NCBI GenBank assembly: GCA_021031095.1
Contig: JAGFVP010000042.1
Location: forward strand, 1 to 64,000
Direction: 5' to 3'
DNA from: Bathelium albidoporum
Lineage: Eukaryota; Ascomycota; Dothideomycetes; Trypetheliales; Trypetheliaceae
Length of the DNA: 64,000 nucleotides
This document shows positions 1 through 10,586 of this stretch, piece after piece. Each line of letters starts with the position of its first letter. Within the stretch, counting starts at the first letter, position 1. Below the pieces are notes generated by a model. That model searched no databases. It had not been told where the DNA came from and saw only the letters and a program-made list of their open reading frames with translations. Position numbers and translations under genes: made by a program.

Positions 1-1349
1 GACAAACCCCTTCCGACTCGGCCCCACCAACCACGGCAGCCCCTCCAGCCCCCTCCACTCCCTCAGCACCTCCAAATTCCGCAGCAGGTCCAAGCTCTGC
101 TCCGACGTTTTCGCAAACCCCAGCCCAGGGTCCAACATGATCCGCCACCGATGTATTCCAGCGGCCGCTGCTGCACGCACGCGCTCCAGCAGCTCGGTTG
201 CGACGCCTGCGACGACACCGTCGGGGTAGCGTGTATGCTCCGGACGCATCATCGTCTCCGGCGTGCCGCGCATGTGCATCAGGCACACGGTGCACCCGAG
301 CTGTGCAACGGTCGGGAGCATATCCGGGTCGAGCGTGCCCGCGCTTACGTCGTTCACTAAGTGCGCCCCCGCAGTGACAGCTTGCCGGGCGACTTCCGAG
401 CGGTAGGTGTCGATGCTGATGGCAACGTGCCGAGCTTCAGGCATGGAGCGCAGGAGGGCGAGGGCGGGCGCGACGCGGGCAAATTCTTCGGCTGCGGAGA
501 TGGGCTCCGCGCGCGGGCGTGTAGACTGCCCGCCGAGGTCTAGAATGGTGGCGCCGGCGTCGATAGCAGAGAGGAGTGTGGCATGGAGGGAGGTAGGGTC
601 GGTAGGCGAGTTGCGGCCGCCGTCAGAGAAGGAGTCGGGGGTGAGATTGATGATGGCCATGGTCTGGGTCTTGCGTGAGGGGTTGAGGGCGGTTAAAGGG
701 GAAAGGGTAGAGGATATAGGCGTGAAAGTTGACATTGATGGTGACGATGTGTTTTCGGTAAGCTGAGCCAGGAGACTTTGGTACGGTATGCCTGGGTGAT
801 CGGGATGGGGCGTATTCGGGATCAACCTTTGGCACGTTTAGCTCTACGTCGGAATGGTCATTCTCAAAGAGCCTTACTCGCAAAGCGGACGAAGTACGAA
901 TTCGCGCTCGAGCATCAGAGCATGTGGTATCGTAAGCCGGTCAGAATTATGCTGAATTTTATCGTAAAGGAGAATGTCAAGATCAATAGATCGAGGGCCT
1001 TTATCAATCAGCTTGACTCGGCCAAGGTCTTTCTCAACGTTCTGTAGTACATCAAGCAAGTCTTCGGGTTGTAAAGATGTAGAGATCTTCATGATCAGCA
1101 TCAACCGTGGATGTACAAAGAAGGCGTGTTGCTCACCTCACACACGCCATTCAGAAATTCGTTCTGATCTTCAACATACATGGGCCTAGTCTCCCATAAA
1201 TTACTCGTTCTCACTAGTCGAACATGGGGGTGCTCATTCAGCTTTCTGCAGGCTTGCTCAATCATGTCAACCCTGTTGCCCATATTGCTACCCATGGCAA
1301 TGAACGCTGAATGACCGTTCAGTGTGGCATTGGAATGAAACTGGTTCAT
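1..1349 (-). CDS. FOL1: Folate synthesis fusion enzyme, HPPK and DHPS part (3' end outside window)
   Basis: The hydroxymethyldihydropterin pyrophosphokinase (HPPK) part begins with GHSAFIAMGSNMGNR and has GPRSIDLDILLYD. The dihydropteroate synthase (DHPS) part begins MAIINLTPDSFSDGG and continues through STRPRAEP, MHMRGTPE and LDPGLGFAK to GPSRKGF at the window edge. Three exons join well: 1137 upward, 878-1086 and 1-826. Introns are 1087-1136 and 827-877; the second gives a linker reading PLCELIPNTPHP. HPPK makes the pterin diphosphate and DHPS joins it to p-aminobenzoate. Fungal Fol1 normally has two dihydroneopterin aldolase (DHNA) domains in front, which I cannot find intact. The end at 1349 is the ATG just before HPPK and is only a lower bound; the frame stays open to about 1856. 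Confidence 0.9.
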
Positions 1350-2290
1350 GGCGCTTCCATTTTTGGTCAAGAAATTTCCTACACATGGGTAGCGTACTTG
1401 ATATTTACGTAAAATGAAGAGCGGCGGTAGGCTTTTTAAGTAGGTCCTCCCATGCTGAGAGCATGGAGCGACCACAGTCGTGTATCGCTTTTCCAAACGC
1501 TTGACACGAAAGGGCGTGAGAGGATTTTGGCTGTCGTTTGTGAGCTTTACAACACTCGATGACGGCAAGATCAGAGGACGAATCTGAAGAGCCTTCTGTT
1601 GAATAATATTCGATTCAAAGTTGTTGGAGACACTGAGTACAGCATGGGTACCACAAGGTGTATTTCCCACCGGATTGACCAGAGTTCTTTTTCGCCGTCT
1701 CCTTTCGAATCGGGAACACGCTTGATGATGTATCGATGTAGCTCGTACACCATGATTGACAAGTTGCTGAGAGAGAGAATTGCGAATTGCGCAGGTTACG
1801 CTAAAGTGACCAGCACCGCTTTGTAGGTGGTAGCCATAGCAAAACACCTTCAGCATTCAGCCTGAAACACTTGATTTTATGCAATAATTGTGATGGTGAT
1901 CTCAGAGGCTTGACGTCCAAACGATCAGGTCGGGTTGCGTAGTTATAATTAAAAACGTAAGGCATTCTTTGGCTGAGGCGCACTGACTGGGTACCTAACC
2001 TAAGGCATGGAGTACCTTCCGCTGCAGGATCGCCACCATATACCTCATGAATTTCGAAGTTGGCAGACCTCTGGCTTGCGATGTATCTTTTGACATGAAG
2101 GTTGACGGGCTTGAATAATACAACACCAATGCCTTCAAGAGATTGTTGCAACTTAGCAATCAACTGGACTCCTTCGATCCGTCCCCTGATCCAGCATTAC
2201 ATACGAAGAATCGTCTTGACTTGAGCTCGCTGCATAAGTCCTTTTCAATCAATTGAATAGCCTGCTCCTCTATCCGTCTTCTTTTGTGCT
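1350..2290 (-). other. Expected DHNA region of FOL1, apparently degenerate or unresolved
   Basis: This stretch should encode the tandem dihydroneopterin aldolase domains of Fol1, but no single frame does so. Suggestive pieces lie in different frames: VNLHVKRYIASQRSANFEI (about 2040-2110) resembles the last strand and helix of a DHNA unit, and YELHRYIIKRVPDS (about 1690-1750) resembles its first helix. The frame carrying HPPK is open to about 1856 but looks unlike DHNA. Missed introns, base errors or real decay could each explain this. The divergent small gene at 2291 leaves less than 1 kb, short for two DHNA units. Confidence 0.3.
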
Positions 2291-2503
2291 ATGTCGCTCT
2301 GGAAATCCTACAGCTCCCTCAGTCCGAACACACGCCTTGCCTTTGGCCTTGGAATCCTGGCATGGGGCACGGCGGGTCTCTTCTTCTCTGATAGTATCGA
2401 AAGCGCATTGGGATTGAAGGCCAGCACGGAGGACACGAAGAAAGTTGAAGGACTTATACCTAAGATCAGCACCGTTGATAGGAAGAGTGAGGATGATGGG
2501 TGA
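2291..2503 (+). CDS. Small single-span membrane protein, 70 aa, unknown
   Basis: This is a single-exon ORF of 70 residues. A hydrophobic segment at about residues 15-32 (LAFGLGILAWGTAGLFFS) could be one transmembrane helix, followed by a charged hydrophilic tail. The short N-terminus with a Lys and few acidic residues would fit a small mitochondrial or ER membrane protein, but I do not recognise the family. It is transcribed divergently from the folate gene. The antisense frame is also open, but its translation has no protein-like features. Confidence 0.6.
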   Translation: MSLWKSYSSLSPNTRLAFGLGILAWGTAGLFFSDSIESALGLKASTEDTKKVEGLIPKISTVDRKSEDDG

Positions 2504-3085
2504 TAAGGAGAAACAAGGAGGATGGTGAATGAGTCAGGCCACCATAACCGCCGTTCCTGAGTTGTGTGGGTGAATGAGCGACAACTATCGCGACATGGCC
2601 GTTGGACAGACCATATCAGGGAGATGCTGCCCGGGTACTTTGGGTAATTGACTGATTGCCTAAGGTATGTACGGTACAGAGTTACCTGCTTCAAGATGTA
2701 GATATAGCTTTGCCGGTGCCAAAAAATGATCCAACCTCAAGTGATCAGAACCCAATTTGGAGAAACGTTAGGGCAATCTTCAGATCAATTGTATTACTAT
2801 CTAGAGTGTGCTAATGTCAAATTATTCCCGTGCCTTAATCGACCGAGCTATAGGCCTTTAAGTCGTGTTCCACCCATCAACCACCATGCTCACAATTAAG
2901 TCCTTCGCAAGTGCATCTTATTCCGATCTCGCTTACTCTACCTACCACTATTCCAGCAAATTTAGACTAAAGCGAGCTTTGGCCAGTTTTTTGCTGCTGT
3001 CCTTTTCTTGACTGCCTCCCCTCCCCCGGCGCTCTGTCTCCTGCGTTCGTCTTTTAATTCCTTAGCAGTCTCACTTGGGAAGAGC
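2504..3085. other. Intergenic, about 580 bp
   Basis: It lies between the convergent ends of the 70-aa gene and the DUF6697-like gene. I see no coding pattern, tRNA or repeat, only AT-rich sequence as expected for two 3' regions. Confidence 0.5.
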
Positions 3086-4774
3086 TTAGAGCAACTTTAT
3101 GAGTTTGTCATAGAAGATTTGATCCCACCCCATTGCTTCCAACGTGACCCATTCGAAGCGAAGTCCCAAGGGAGTGTCATGAGGATCCTAGTGGTGAGGT
3201 CAGTAATTGGAAGGCGCGAGTGCGAATTTATACAATTCCACATACCTTCTCGAAAGCGGTTTCGATAACCTCTTCCTCCAAGGCTTTGAGCTTCGTTATC
3301 AGTCTTTCCTTGGCCTGACTCGGTTCGAGCTCACGGGCGTTGCCGTAGTAGATGTCGGGAAAGAAATGGGCAGCAAGAGCCTTGGCATAGTCGGCAGAAT
3401 AACCTTTACCGGAAGCACCGTATTCCCAGACCTTCGAAATGACTGAGTCTTTCACTTTTTCTGGCAAGGCTGCGATGGCATCCTTTTTCAAAATGTCCGG
3501 AGCGAAGGGCTCGTTGTCCCAACCCAAGTTGCGCGGAGTGCGGTATTGTCCCACGTATGTGAACTTGGTGCCACGTCTGTTTGCGGTGAAAACGTGCATA
3601 TCATCCATAACAGGCCACGTTGTGGTTGGAAGAGAGACATGAAGCAGAGCACCGTGCATTTGTGGTTGTTCAGGATGCCAGAATTCAGTCTTTGACTCCA
3701 TGATCAGGATCTCAGGCAGACCCTCAGTAAGCGGGTGAACGATGGCTGGGAATACAACATTGCACTTCCAATGCTTTAGGAGTAACTCGATAGGAAACTT
3801 GGCGGTATCTTTTGCGCTTGGAGCGGCCCAGATGGAAGGAGTCACCTTGCGTGGAGTATCAGGGTAGAGACTGCGTAAGCCAGACGGCATCATATCCTTG
3901 CGAGAGATACGGAGCTCGGCCAGAGACCGCACCAGCCCATTCTGATGTTTGGAATCGATGGATTGGCTAGCAACTCGCTCAAGTTTATCTTCAACACTCT
4001 CCGCGCCTTCCGTATTGAACAAGAACACGCTCTGCCCACCGGTACTTCCCGAATCTGATGCCGCTGCTACCTCGCCCTCACGCAAGTTGTTGAGGTTCTC
4101 TAGCGCTATCTGTTTAAGTTCCAGAGAGTTCGAAAGCCTGAATGGAGGACGCTTCTTCTGAGGTGAATTTTCGTCGCTGGACGCAATGCTGGAGGACAAG
4201 CGAATGGGAGTGATGGTTTGCTCTTCGTCACTTTGTGAACCAACTTTGGTGGCGTCCTGGGATGCGCCTAGGGTCTCTGTGTCGGTGTTCGTCTCTTCAT
4301 GTGTTGGTGTCATTCCGACATCTCCAGCATCAACCTTGAGATCTGTTGTCGCCGCGTCCCAGTTTCTCGAATCCTAAAATTCCACAAGTTAAGCGGGTCC
4401 TGACTTGCTCGGACGGCAACGTCTAGATTACTTACGGAAGTCTTCTCGGTAGGAGAGATCGAGACGGTGAGCTCCTCATTTTTAGGTGGCGTTATTGAAC
4501 GTGGAGATGCCGTGCCCGCCTCCAGTTTCGCAGAGGCGTTCTTCATACGGGCGACAAAAGCATCTCTTACGAGTCCCTCTCGCTTGATAATCTCATCAAA
4601 ACTAGCTTGGCCACCCCTATAGTTGTTGTCAATAAGTCCTTCGCAAATAAGAAAGATGGATGACACGTACGCAGTGCGAAACATAGTGGACTCTTTAGTG
4701 TTTTCAACCATATTTTCAGACGGTTTGGACGTTGAAATCTCAGAGCAGTGAGTCTTGTCAACAGTTGAATACAC
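3086..4774 (-). CDS. DUF6697-like protein, about 504 aa
   Basis: Four exons fit: 4671-4774, 4436-4616, 3246-4373 and 3086-3187, with GT-AG introns of 54-62 bp. The N-terminal half is polar, Ser/Glu-rich and probably disordered. The C-terminal part carries a fungal domain I take to be DUF6697: QMHGALLHVSLP, then TKFTYVGQYRTPRN, then VKDSVISKVWEYG. The last exon supplies LRFEWVTLEAMGWDQIF and KLIKLL before the stop, as is usual for this family's end. The function of the family is unknown. The start could instead be the Met at about 4711. A second protein with the same order of motifs lies at 57537-59028. Confidence 0.75.
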
Positions 4775-5286
4775 TGAAGGGTGCGTCCACTTGGACCGGC
4801 CACAGAAAGCTTGAGGGATTGCACTTGATTCTGCTCAGTCGCTTCAAGACTTCATGCGGCAGCCCACAACTTGTCGGGCAGAAGTATATCACTGAAGTCT
4901 GAGGCGATGATGAACTTGTAAGCGAGATTGCTCGCCTAGAGGTGGAGCCCAGGTTTAGAAGTCAAGAAGTGAAGCCTTGGATACAGAAGTGAAATTCTGG
5001 GCCCGATCACACAAAATAACGAAAACGCGCGACACGCACGCGAGACTTTTCCACAACGTATAAGCCGATGAAGGCCGAGCCAATTTCGGCATTTCTATGG
5101 TGATGTAATCCGTAAACGGACCTGATTATAAGAAGGCCGTACCCATTTCGGGTATCTCGCACAGTGTCCCGTCTGGCAAGTCAACGAGAGCAATCAAAGT
5201 AATGGATATGAATTGTACACGTTACTCAAGATACAGCCCCAACTCTGAGCGACATCGCAGTCTTGCCTTAACTGTTGATTACCACT
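4775..5286. other. Intergenic, about 510 bp
   Basis: It is the presumed promoter of the DUF6697-like gene plus the 3' region of the nitronate monooxygenase gene. No further feature is visible. Confidence 0.5.
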
Positions 5287-6570
5287 CTATAGCTTGGCGA
5301 CGTATCCTGACCCTCTCTTCATCCACTCACACGCGCCATCAACCATTTCGTCAACGATAGCTTTAGCGCTCTTTCGCTCGTTTACGACTGCAGCAGCTTT
5401 TCCCATAAGGAATGGTCGGGCCTCTTCCATTAGCTTATCCGCATCGTCATCGGATAGATCTTCTGGAATATGCTCCATATCATGTTCGACTGGAATCGTT
5501 CCCTTATCGGTAAGCTCTTTGATTTCCGATTGACGATTCTCCTCCCAATTTCGAATATAGTCGTTCATCCGGACACGCAGAGGTCGGCCCTAATGTGCCG
5601 GTCAGCTCAGCAGTTTTGATGGCACAACAAAAATTCTAGACTCACAGTGAAGATGATTGTTCGGACATTATCATCAAATCCGGATGTCCTTACAGCCTCC
5701 TGATGGGCCTTAGGTGCGCCTGCCTCCTCGCTCAATACAAATCTCGTTCCAATCCACACAGCCGTAGCACCCAGCATCAGCGCTGCAGCGACACTTTGTC
5801 CATTGAAAAGACCGCCTGCAGCAACAACCTGTACCGGCTGCCCTGTCATGGGGCTCGTCTTGCCCTTTACTAGTTGCGCTACCGTGGGAATCAGCACGGT
5901 GGTTGGAACATCACCGGTGTGGCCTCCCCCTTCGCCTCCCTGAGCACAAATGATGTCGACACCTCGTTCGAGACACTTGGCGACATGTTTGGGGTGCCCA
6001 ATCATGTTCATGTAGAGAATTCCGGCTTTGTGGAGACGGTCGACGACGTGCTGGGGGGGAACACCAACGGCAGAGACGAAAAGCTTGGCACCGGAGTCAA
6101 TGATGATGCCGACCAATTCGTCTAGTTTGCCTTTTGTGTAGTCATAGCTGATCGGGGACATCGCATGTCAGCTTCCATGCAAGAATAGTAATCGAGGGAC
6201 GGAAAGAGCCAGAGGATTAGGAGACTTACTTGGTCCTTCGCGCACTGCCACCGACTTGAGGTAGGAGTAAGTCGACACCGAAAGGTGCATTCTTGTCCTT
6301 CAAGAAGCTCTTAAGTTCTGCAATCTGCTCTCGAAGCATGTCTGGTGTGTATCCGACACCTCCAATGACGCCCAGACCCCCAGCATTTGTGACAGCGGCT
6401 GCAAGCTTAGGACCAGCAGCTACATTCATGCCAGCGAGAAGGATTGGGTGGTTGATCTTGAGAAGATCTGTCGTAGTTGTCCGAATTCTCTCTAATATTC
6501 CTGTCAGCATTCACATGGCGGAATCGCAACATGACCAGGCCATGAGGGAAAGCTTACGTGGTGATGCCAT
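5287..6570 (-). CDS. Nitronate monooxygenase (2-nitropropane dioxygenase family)
   Basis: Four exons join cleanly: 6558-6570, 6230-6500, 5646-6147 and 5287-5589, giving 362 aa, a normal length. The first coding exon is only 13 nt (MASP plus one base). The protein has the FMN TIM-barrel pattern of the family: INHPILLAGMNVAAGP, GGLGVIGGVGYTP, CAQGGEGGGHTGDVPT, VVAAGGLFNG and AVWIGTRFVLSEEA. His in GGHTGD is the usual active-site position. The enzyme oxidises nitronates such as propionate 3-nitronate and protects against nitro toxins. The C-terminal 100 residues, from GRPLRVRMNDYI onward, are usual in fungal members. No targeting signal is apparent, so it is probably cytosolic. Confidence 0.93.
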
Positions 6571-7534
6571 GTCGCCGATATTGTAGAACTTAGTGTACAA
6601 AACAGATTGAAGGGGATCCAGGAAACTCAAGGAATGCTGGTGAGAAAAGACGAAGATTGGAGAGAAGAGCAAGATCGGGATGGAAGATGGAGGCGTGATC
6701 GTGCAGTCAGTCAAGGCCGAGGCGAACCGTTGAAACCCCTGTCAACCGAGGCTCGGTCTCCCCGCTGTCAAAGATTTCGCCGATCTGGGCCGTCTCTCAA
6801 CTGTCTTCCCAGACTGGGAATCTCCTGTTGTATGTGAGATTAGCAATAAGGCTCTCGCTGTGTGTAGCACTCCAGGCTAGCTGTTCAATGAGCGAGACGT
6901 GGGGACGGTGGCAGTGATCCTGTCTTCGTTCACACGAACTGACTTTAGCATGCCGCAATTCCAGTCCTTTTGGACAAAAAGTCATTGCCAGATCTGGGTC
7001 GGCTTTGCTCAATCTACAGGCCAGTAGGTATGTACCATCATCGGAGGACTACCTGCTTTTCGCTACGACATGTGCGAAAACACAGTCTGTATTGCAAAGG
7101 CTGGTTGGTACCACTCCAAAATCTCTCCGTATAGCGTAGGCGAGATCGGCCTCGCTACATTGTGAGAAGTTTGAGGAAGGTGCCAAGACTCTGTGAAAAT
7201 CGAAGCACACCAACATTGATGAAACTCTGCCGCCTCGATCGTTTTAAATCGGTCATTCCGGCTAAGGAAAGGTGTGGTGCTGATTATGGTTGTGAATCAC
7301 AATTATCGCAACTGGCATATTTTCGTTGTCACTATAACGACAATTACTTTGGAAAAAGCATGCTCTTGAAACGCAAGTACCAAAGTGGTTGCTATCACGA
7401 GTCTCTCTTGAATTTACCTAATTGGCACCCATCAGCCCAAACGGCTGGCTCTCCACTACAATCACCTTCGCTATTACTCTCCTTTCCAGAATTCTTGAAG
7501 TATCCGTACCCCATTGAAGCAACTATCGGCAAAC
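6571..7534. other. Divergent intergenic region, about 960 bp
   Basis: It holds the 5' sides of the nitronate monooxygenase and secreted-protein genes. ORFs here look random, and no repeat or RNA gene was recognised. Confidence 0.45.
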
Positions 7535-8628
7535 ATGACGCTTCTTCTCAAACTATTCACCGTCTTCTCAGCTGTGCTTTTGCAACCGACCCGCGGATGG
7601 ACCGGGGCTAATGTAGAATTCTCTGAGAACCCTCTTTCTGATCCATGGATTTCCCACGTCTGCAGGTTTACGCTGCTCCAATCCCCCGCCCTACTTTCTA
7701 ATTATACGCAGATACCAGTCTTGTCGTCCCAACAGCCCCTCAACCCCAGGTGGATGATCTTTTGCTTTGGCCAGGGCTCTACACAACCAGCATCAATGGG
7801 CAGGGCGTAGTTCAGACTCAAATCGGCTCCTTTGCTAATCCTGCGGCGTATGTTCTGCTTTATATTGACAGCACTATACCAACCTAAGTGACAAACTCCA
7901 GGTCGTGCGGAGGCAGTGCGGGCGGATGGTGTGTCGGTGCCAGTTATTATAATTATACGACCGGCAGCAGTACTAGTGCAATTGCTGGTACTGTCCCGGC
8001 TGGTGCAGCCATCGTCATTGAATGTAAGTCCGCTGCTTGCAACTCTTCAGGATATAGCTCACTACAAAAGACACGTACAACTACATCGATGGTAGCTATA
8101 CGCAGATCACTTCCGTCAATGACCACGTCCTCACCTATGAAACTGCTGGTAAGGTTCGGCACGGACATGCTAGTGATTCCAATTACTAAAACTACGAAGG
8201 CATTGGCGCAGGCTACATTTTTGCGCCCACTGTTGAATGCAATGATAGTTTCAGAGGCATCGTCCCTGCTCACAGTCAGTCCGCACTAGTCTACTTGTTC
8301 AAGCTGTCTTCGCATGCTCGGTCTTACATGACTTTTAGCGTATTGGAACACGACCATCGTTCTGGCCAACCAGAAGCCGGACTTTGACCAGACCGTCCAG
8401 ACCAGCAATGGGAACGTCAGAGATATGCACACTCTCGACGGCGGCAAAACCTGGTTTATCGGGCAGATAAACCTTGATGCGGCTCGCTGCGGGCCTGGCG
8501 CAGGGAGAGCTGATGTCACGATCAACTCACGCCTGGCTGGACTCAAGACAAGCATTGCGGTTCCGGTCGTGCAGAACGGCTCCCTCTTTGGACTGCCACG
8601 GGGCAATTCATCTGAACTTGATAGCTGA
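7535..8628 (+). CDS. Secreted Cys/Asn-rich protein, unknown; in-frame stop in the best model
   Basis: A signal peptide is visible (MTLLLKLFTVFSA, then VYAAPIPRPTF after an intron at 7574-7665). Later exons join in frame: LLLWPGLYTTSING, CGGSAGGWCVGASYYNYTTG, YNYIDGSYTQITSVNDH, GIGAGYIFAPTVECND, TYWNTTIVLANQKPDFDQT, and a last exon with GKTWFIGQINLDAARCG. Several N-x-S/T sites and paired cysteines suggest an extracellular glycoprotein. I do not recognise a catalytic family. The frame carrying the signal-peptide end has TAA at 7699-7701. An alternative intron from 7574 to a downstream CCCCAG avoids it but deletes the mature N-terminus. Confidence 0.6.
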
Positions 8629-8871
8629 GCCGGCTGGACGTGTGGTTGGACCTTCTACTTAGATGTTTGGAAGGCTGCAAAAGACTTGCTGTTGAGAGAT
8701 TGGAGCATTATCAATGCACACATTCCATCACTTACACGGAGGTTTCTTTCATGTTTCCTATAAACCACTTAAATCGCTAGGATTGATCATTCTTTATCGA
8801 GTAGCTGCTCAACTACGGTGCACGCAAGTGGTGATCTTTAGCAACGCAAAAAAATAGTTGCCAAACGGATA

Positions 8872-9898
8872 TTAGCGAGTTTCCATTGCAGCTCGAACTG
8901 CCCTAATCTTCTCGGTGGCGGTCTCGTCCTTAAAAGCTATCGCAAATGCTTCAACACCGGCATCAATACCAGCTCGTTCTGTGCCGTGCTTCTCCCATAC
9001 CTACAACAGTATCAGTCCAAATATGTTCACAGGAGATCTAAGTCACGAACTCTCATTAATGCTTTTTGTGCGACAAGAGCCTTTGGCTCTAGCTCTGCGA
9101 ACTTCTTCTCGAGCCCTGTGATCTGATGGTCCATCTCAGACTTCCCAACGACCTTGTTGATGAAACCCCATTGGTGCATCGTTTGCGCATCATATACATC
9201 TGCCATATAAAGCAGTTCTCGTGCTCGACCCCAGCCAATTAGACCAGGCAAGAGACTTGCCTGCACGACCGAAGGGATACCCTGTACTAATTGAGACGAG
9301 ATCCATGAGCACGGTTCGATAGCCGATGACCCACTAATTTCGTTTCCGGCATTGCGAACGTCGCATTGCTTGTTGCGTATCGCAAATCACACGCAGCTGC
9401 GATTTCCATACCGGCGCCCATACACGGTCCATCAATGATACTTACTACTGGAACTCGAAAGTCTTGGAGCTTGGTACAAAGCTTATCCACAATCTTAATG
9501 AAGCCCTCTGCGTCACGCGGACCTTGAAGACACTTTAAGACATCCAAGTCCGCGCCAACGAATGCCGAGCGGAGGATGACTGCCATAACATCCGTTCTGG
9601 CTTCTATGACTGAGAGTTCATCAAACACCGTCCGCATGGAATTTCGGGTCGCGATTGGATATTTTTTATCCCCGGAGAAGCTCAGATGAGCGATGATCCG
9701 CGAGTTTGTGCTACATGGCTTGTACTCCACTTTTGTTTGCAAGAAGCAAGCAGGAGTTAAACAAAAGCATCGTTTTTGAACTTGACGAGTGATGAGTCCA
9801 GATGCTGGTAATAAGAATAGTCTAGAACGAAACCCGATGCAGTGGGATGGGAGCATCCTACAGAGCGCCTTTTGCAAAAGCAAACGAGAAAAAAGCAA
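8872..9898 (-). CDS. Enoyl-CoA hydratase/isomerase (crotonase family), mitochondrial
   Basis: Exons 9335-9898, 9051-9281 and 8872-9000 give 307 aa. The crotonase fold is clear: VILRSAFVGADLDVL, the oxyanion-hole helix IDGPCMGAGMEIAAACDLRY with the catalytic-type Glu, MPETKLGIPSVVQASLLPG, and a C-terminal helix ending AVRAAMETR. The intron between exons 1 and 2 uses donor GTGGGT, restoring KLGIPS. The first 50 residues are rich in Arg and hydrophobics with almost no acidic residues, as in a mitochondrial presequence. It probably acts in fatty-acid or branched-chain amino-acid breakdown; the exact substrate cannot be told. The true N-terminus is uncertain. Confidence 0.85.
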
Positions 9899-10586
9899 AA
9901 ATAGGGTTTGTGGGCATGCAGCTCTCCAATTGATACTTTTAGGATTCTTATGACTTAGCTCCTGAACTTACGTAACTTCAATTCTGTTCTGCTTCGAAGG
10001 AATGGCAGACGAGAAAGCGCAACCCCTCAGAATCGCGATGTCATTGAAAACTTGATCGGCCCGCCGAATCAGAACTGCAGACTCCTCCCACATCCAATGC
10101 CCCCTAGGTATTCTCAATATTGGACTCAACATGACAATGACCCATCCAAACCTCAAATAAGAATAATATCCGGATCACAGCTAGCTCGTGAACGACACGA
10201 TTGCACCTATTGCTAATGTTGTCATCGATGGGCAAAGAAGAATAGCCAATGGCATGTACATGCCATTTTTGACCCAGTTCGGGATGGGTGGGACAACGAC
10301 TGACTGTCAACGACTATTATTGTATATACTTGAATGGCTACAAAACATGCTTTGAATGGACCATATTAAAGTCAACGATCCAGGCATTCAAATGCTTGAC
10401 TCATTCCGCCTACGTGCCGCCACGCGTTGCTCCCGAATTATCATCTCTTGGCTCATCAATCCGAGCAAACATCAACACCGCAATGTATAAAATGTCATAC
10501 GCTGAAGAGCACTCCTGAATATGGACTGCTAAAATAGGAAAACGTAAACTAGCTTGGCCAAACCACTGCCAATCTCTTTCCTTCTT
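9899..10586. other. Intergenic, about 690 bp
   Basis: It lies upstream of the hydratase gene and downstream of the 588-aa gene. Only short chance ORFs are present. Confidence 0.45.

Noticed and set aside
2308..2694. Minus-strand 128-codon ORF opposite the 70-aa gene
   Set aside because: It is the antisense shadow of a better plus-strand gene and has no protein-like features.
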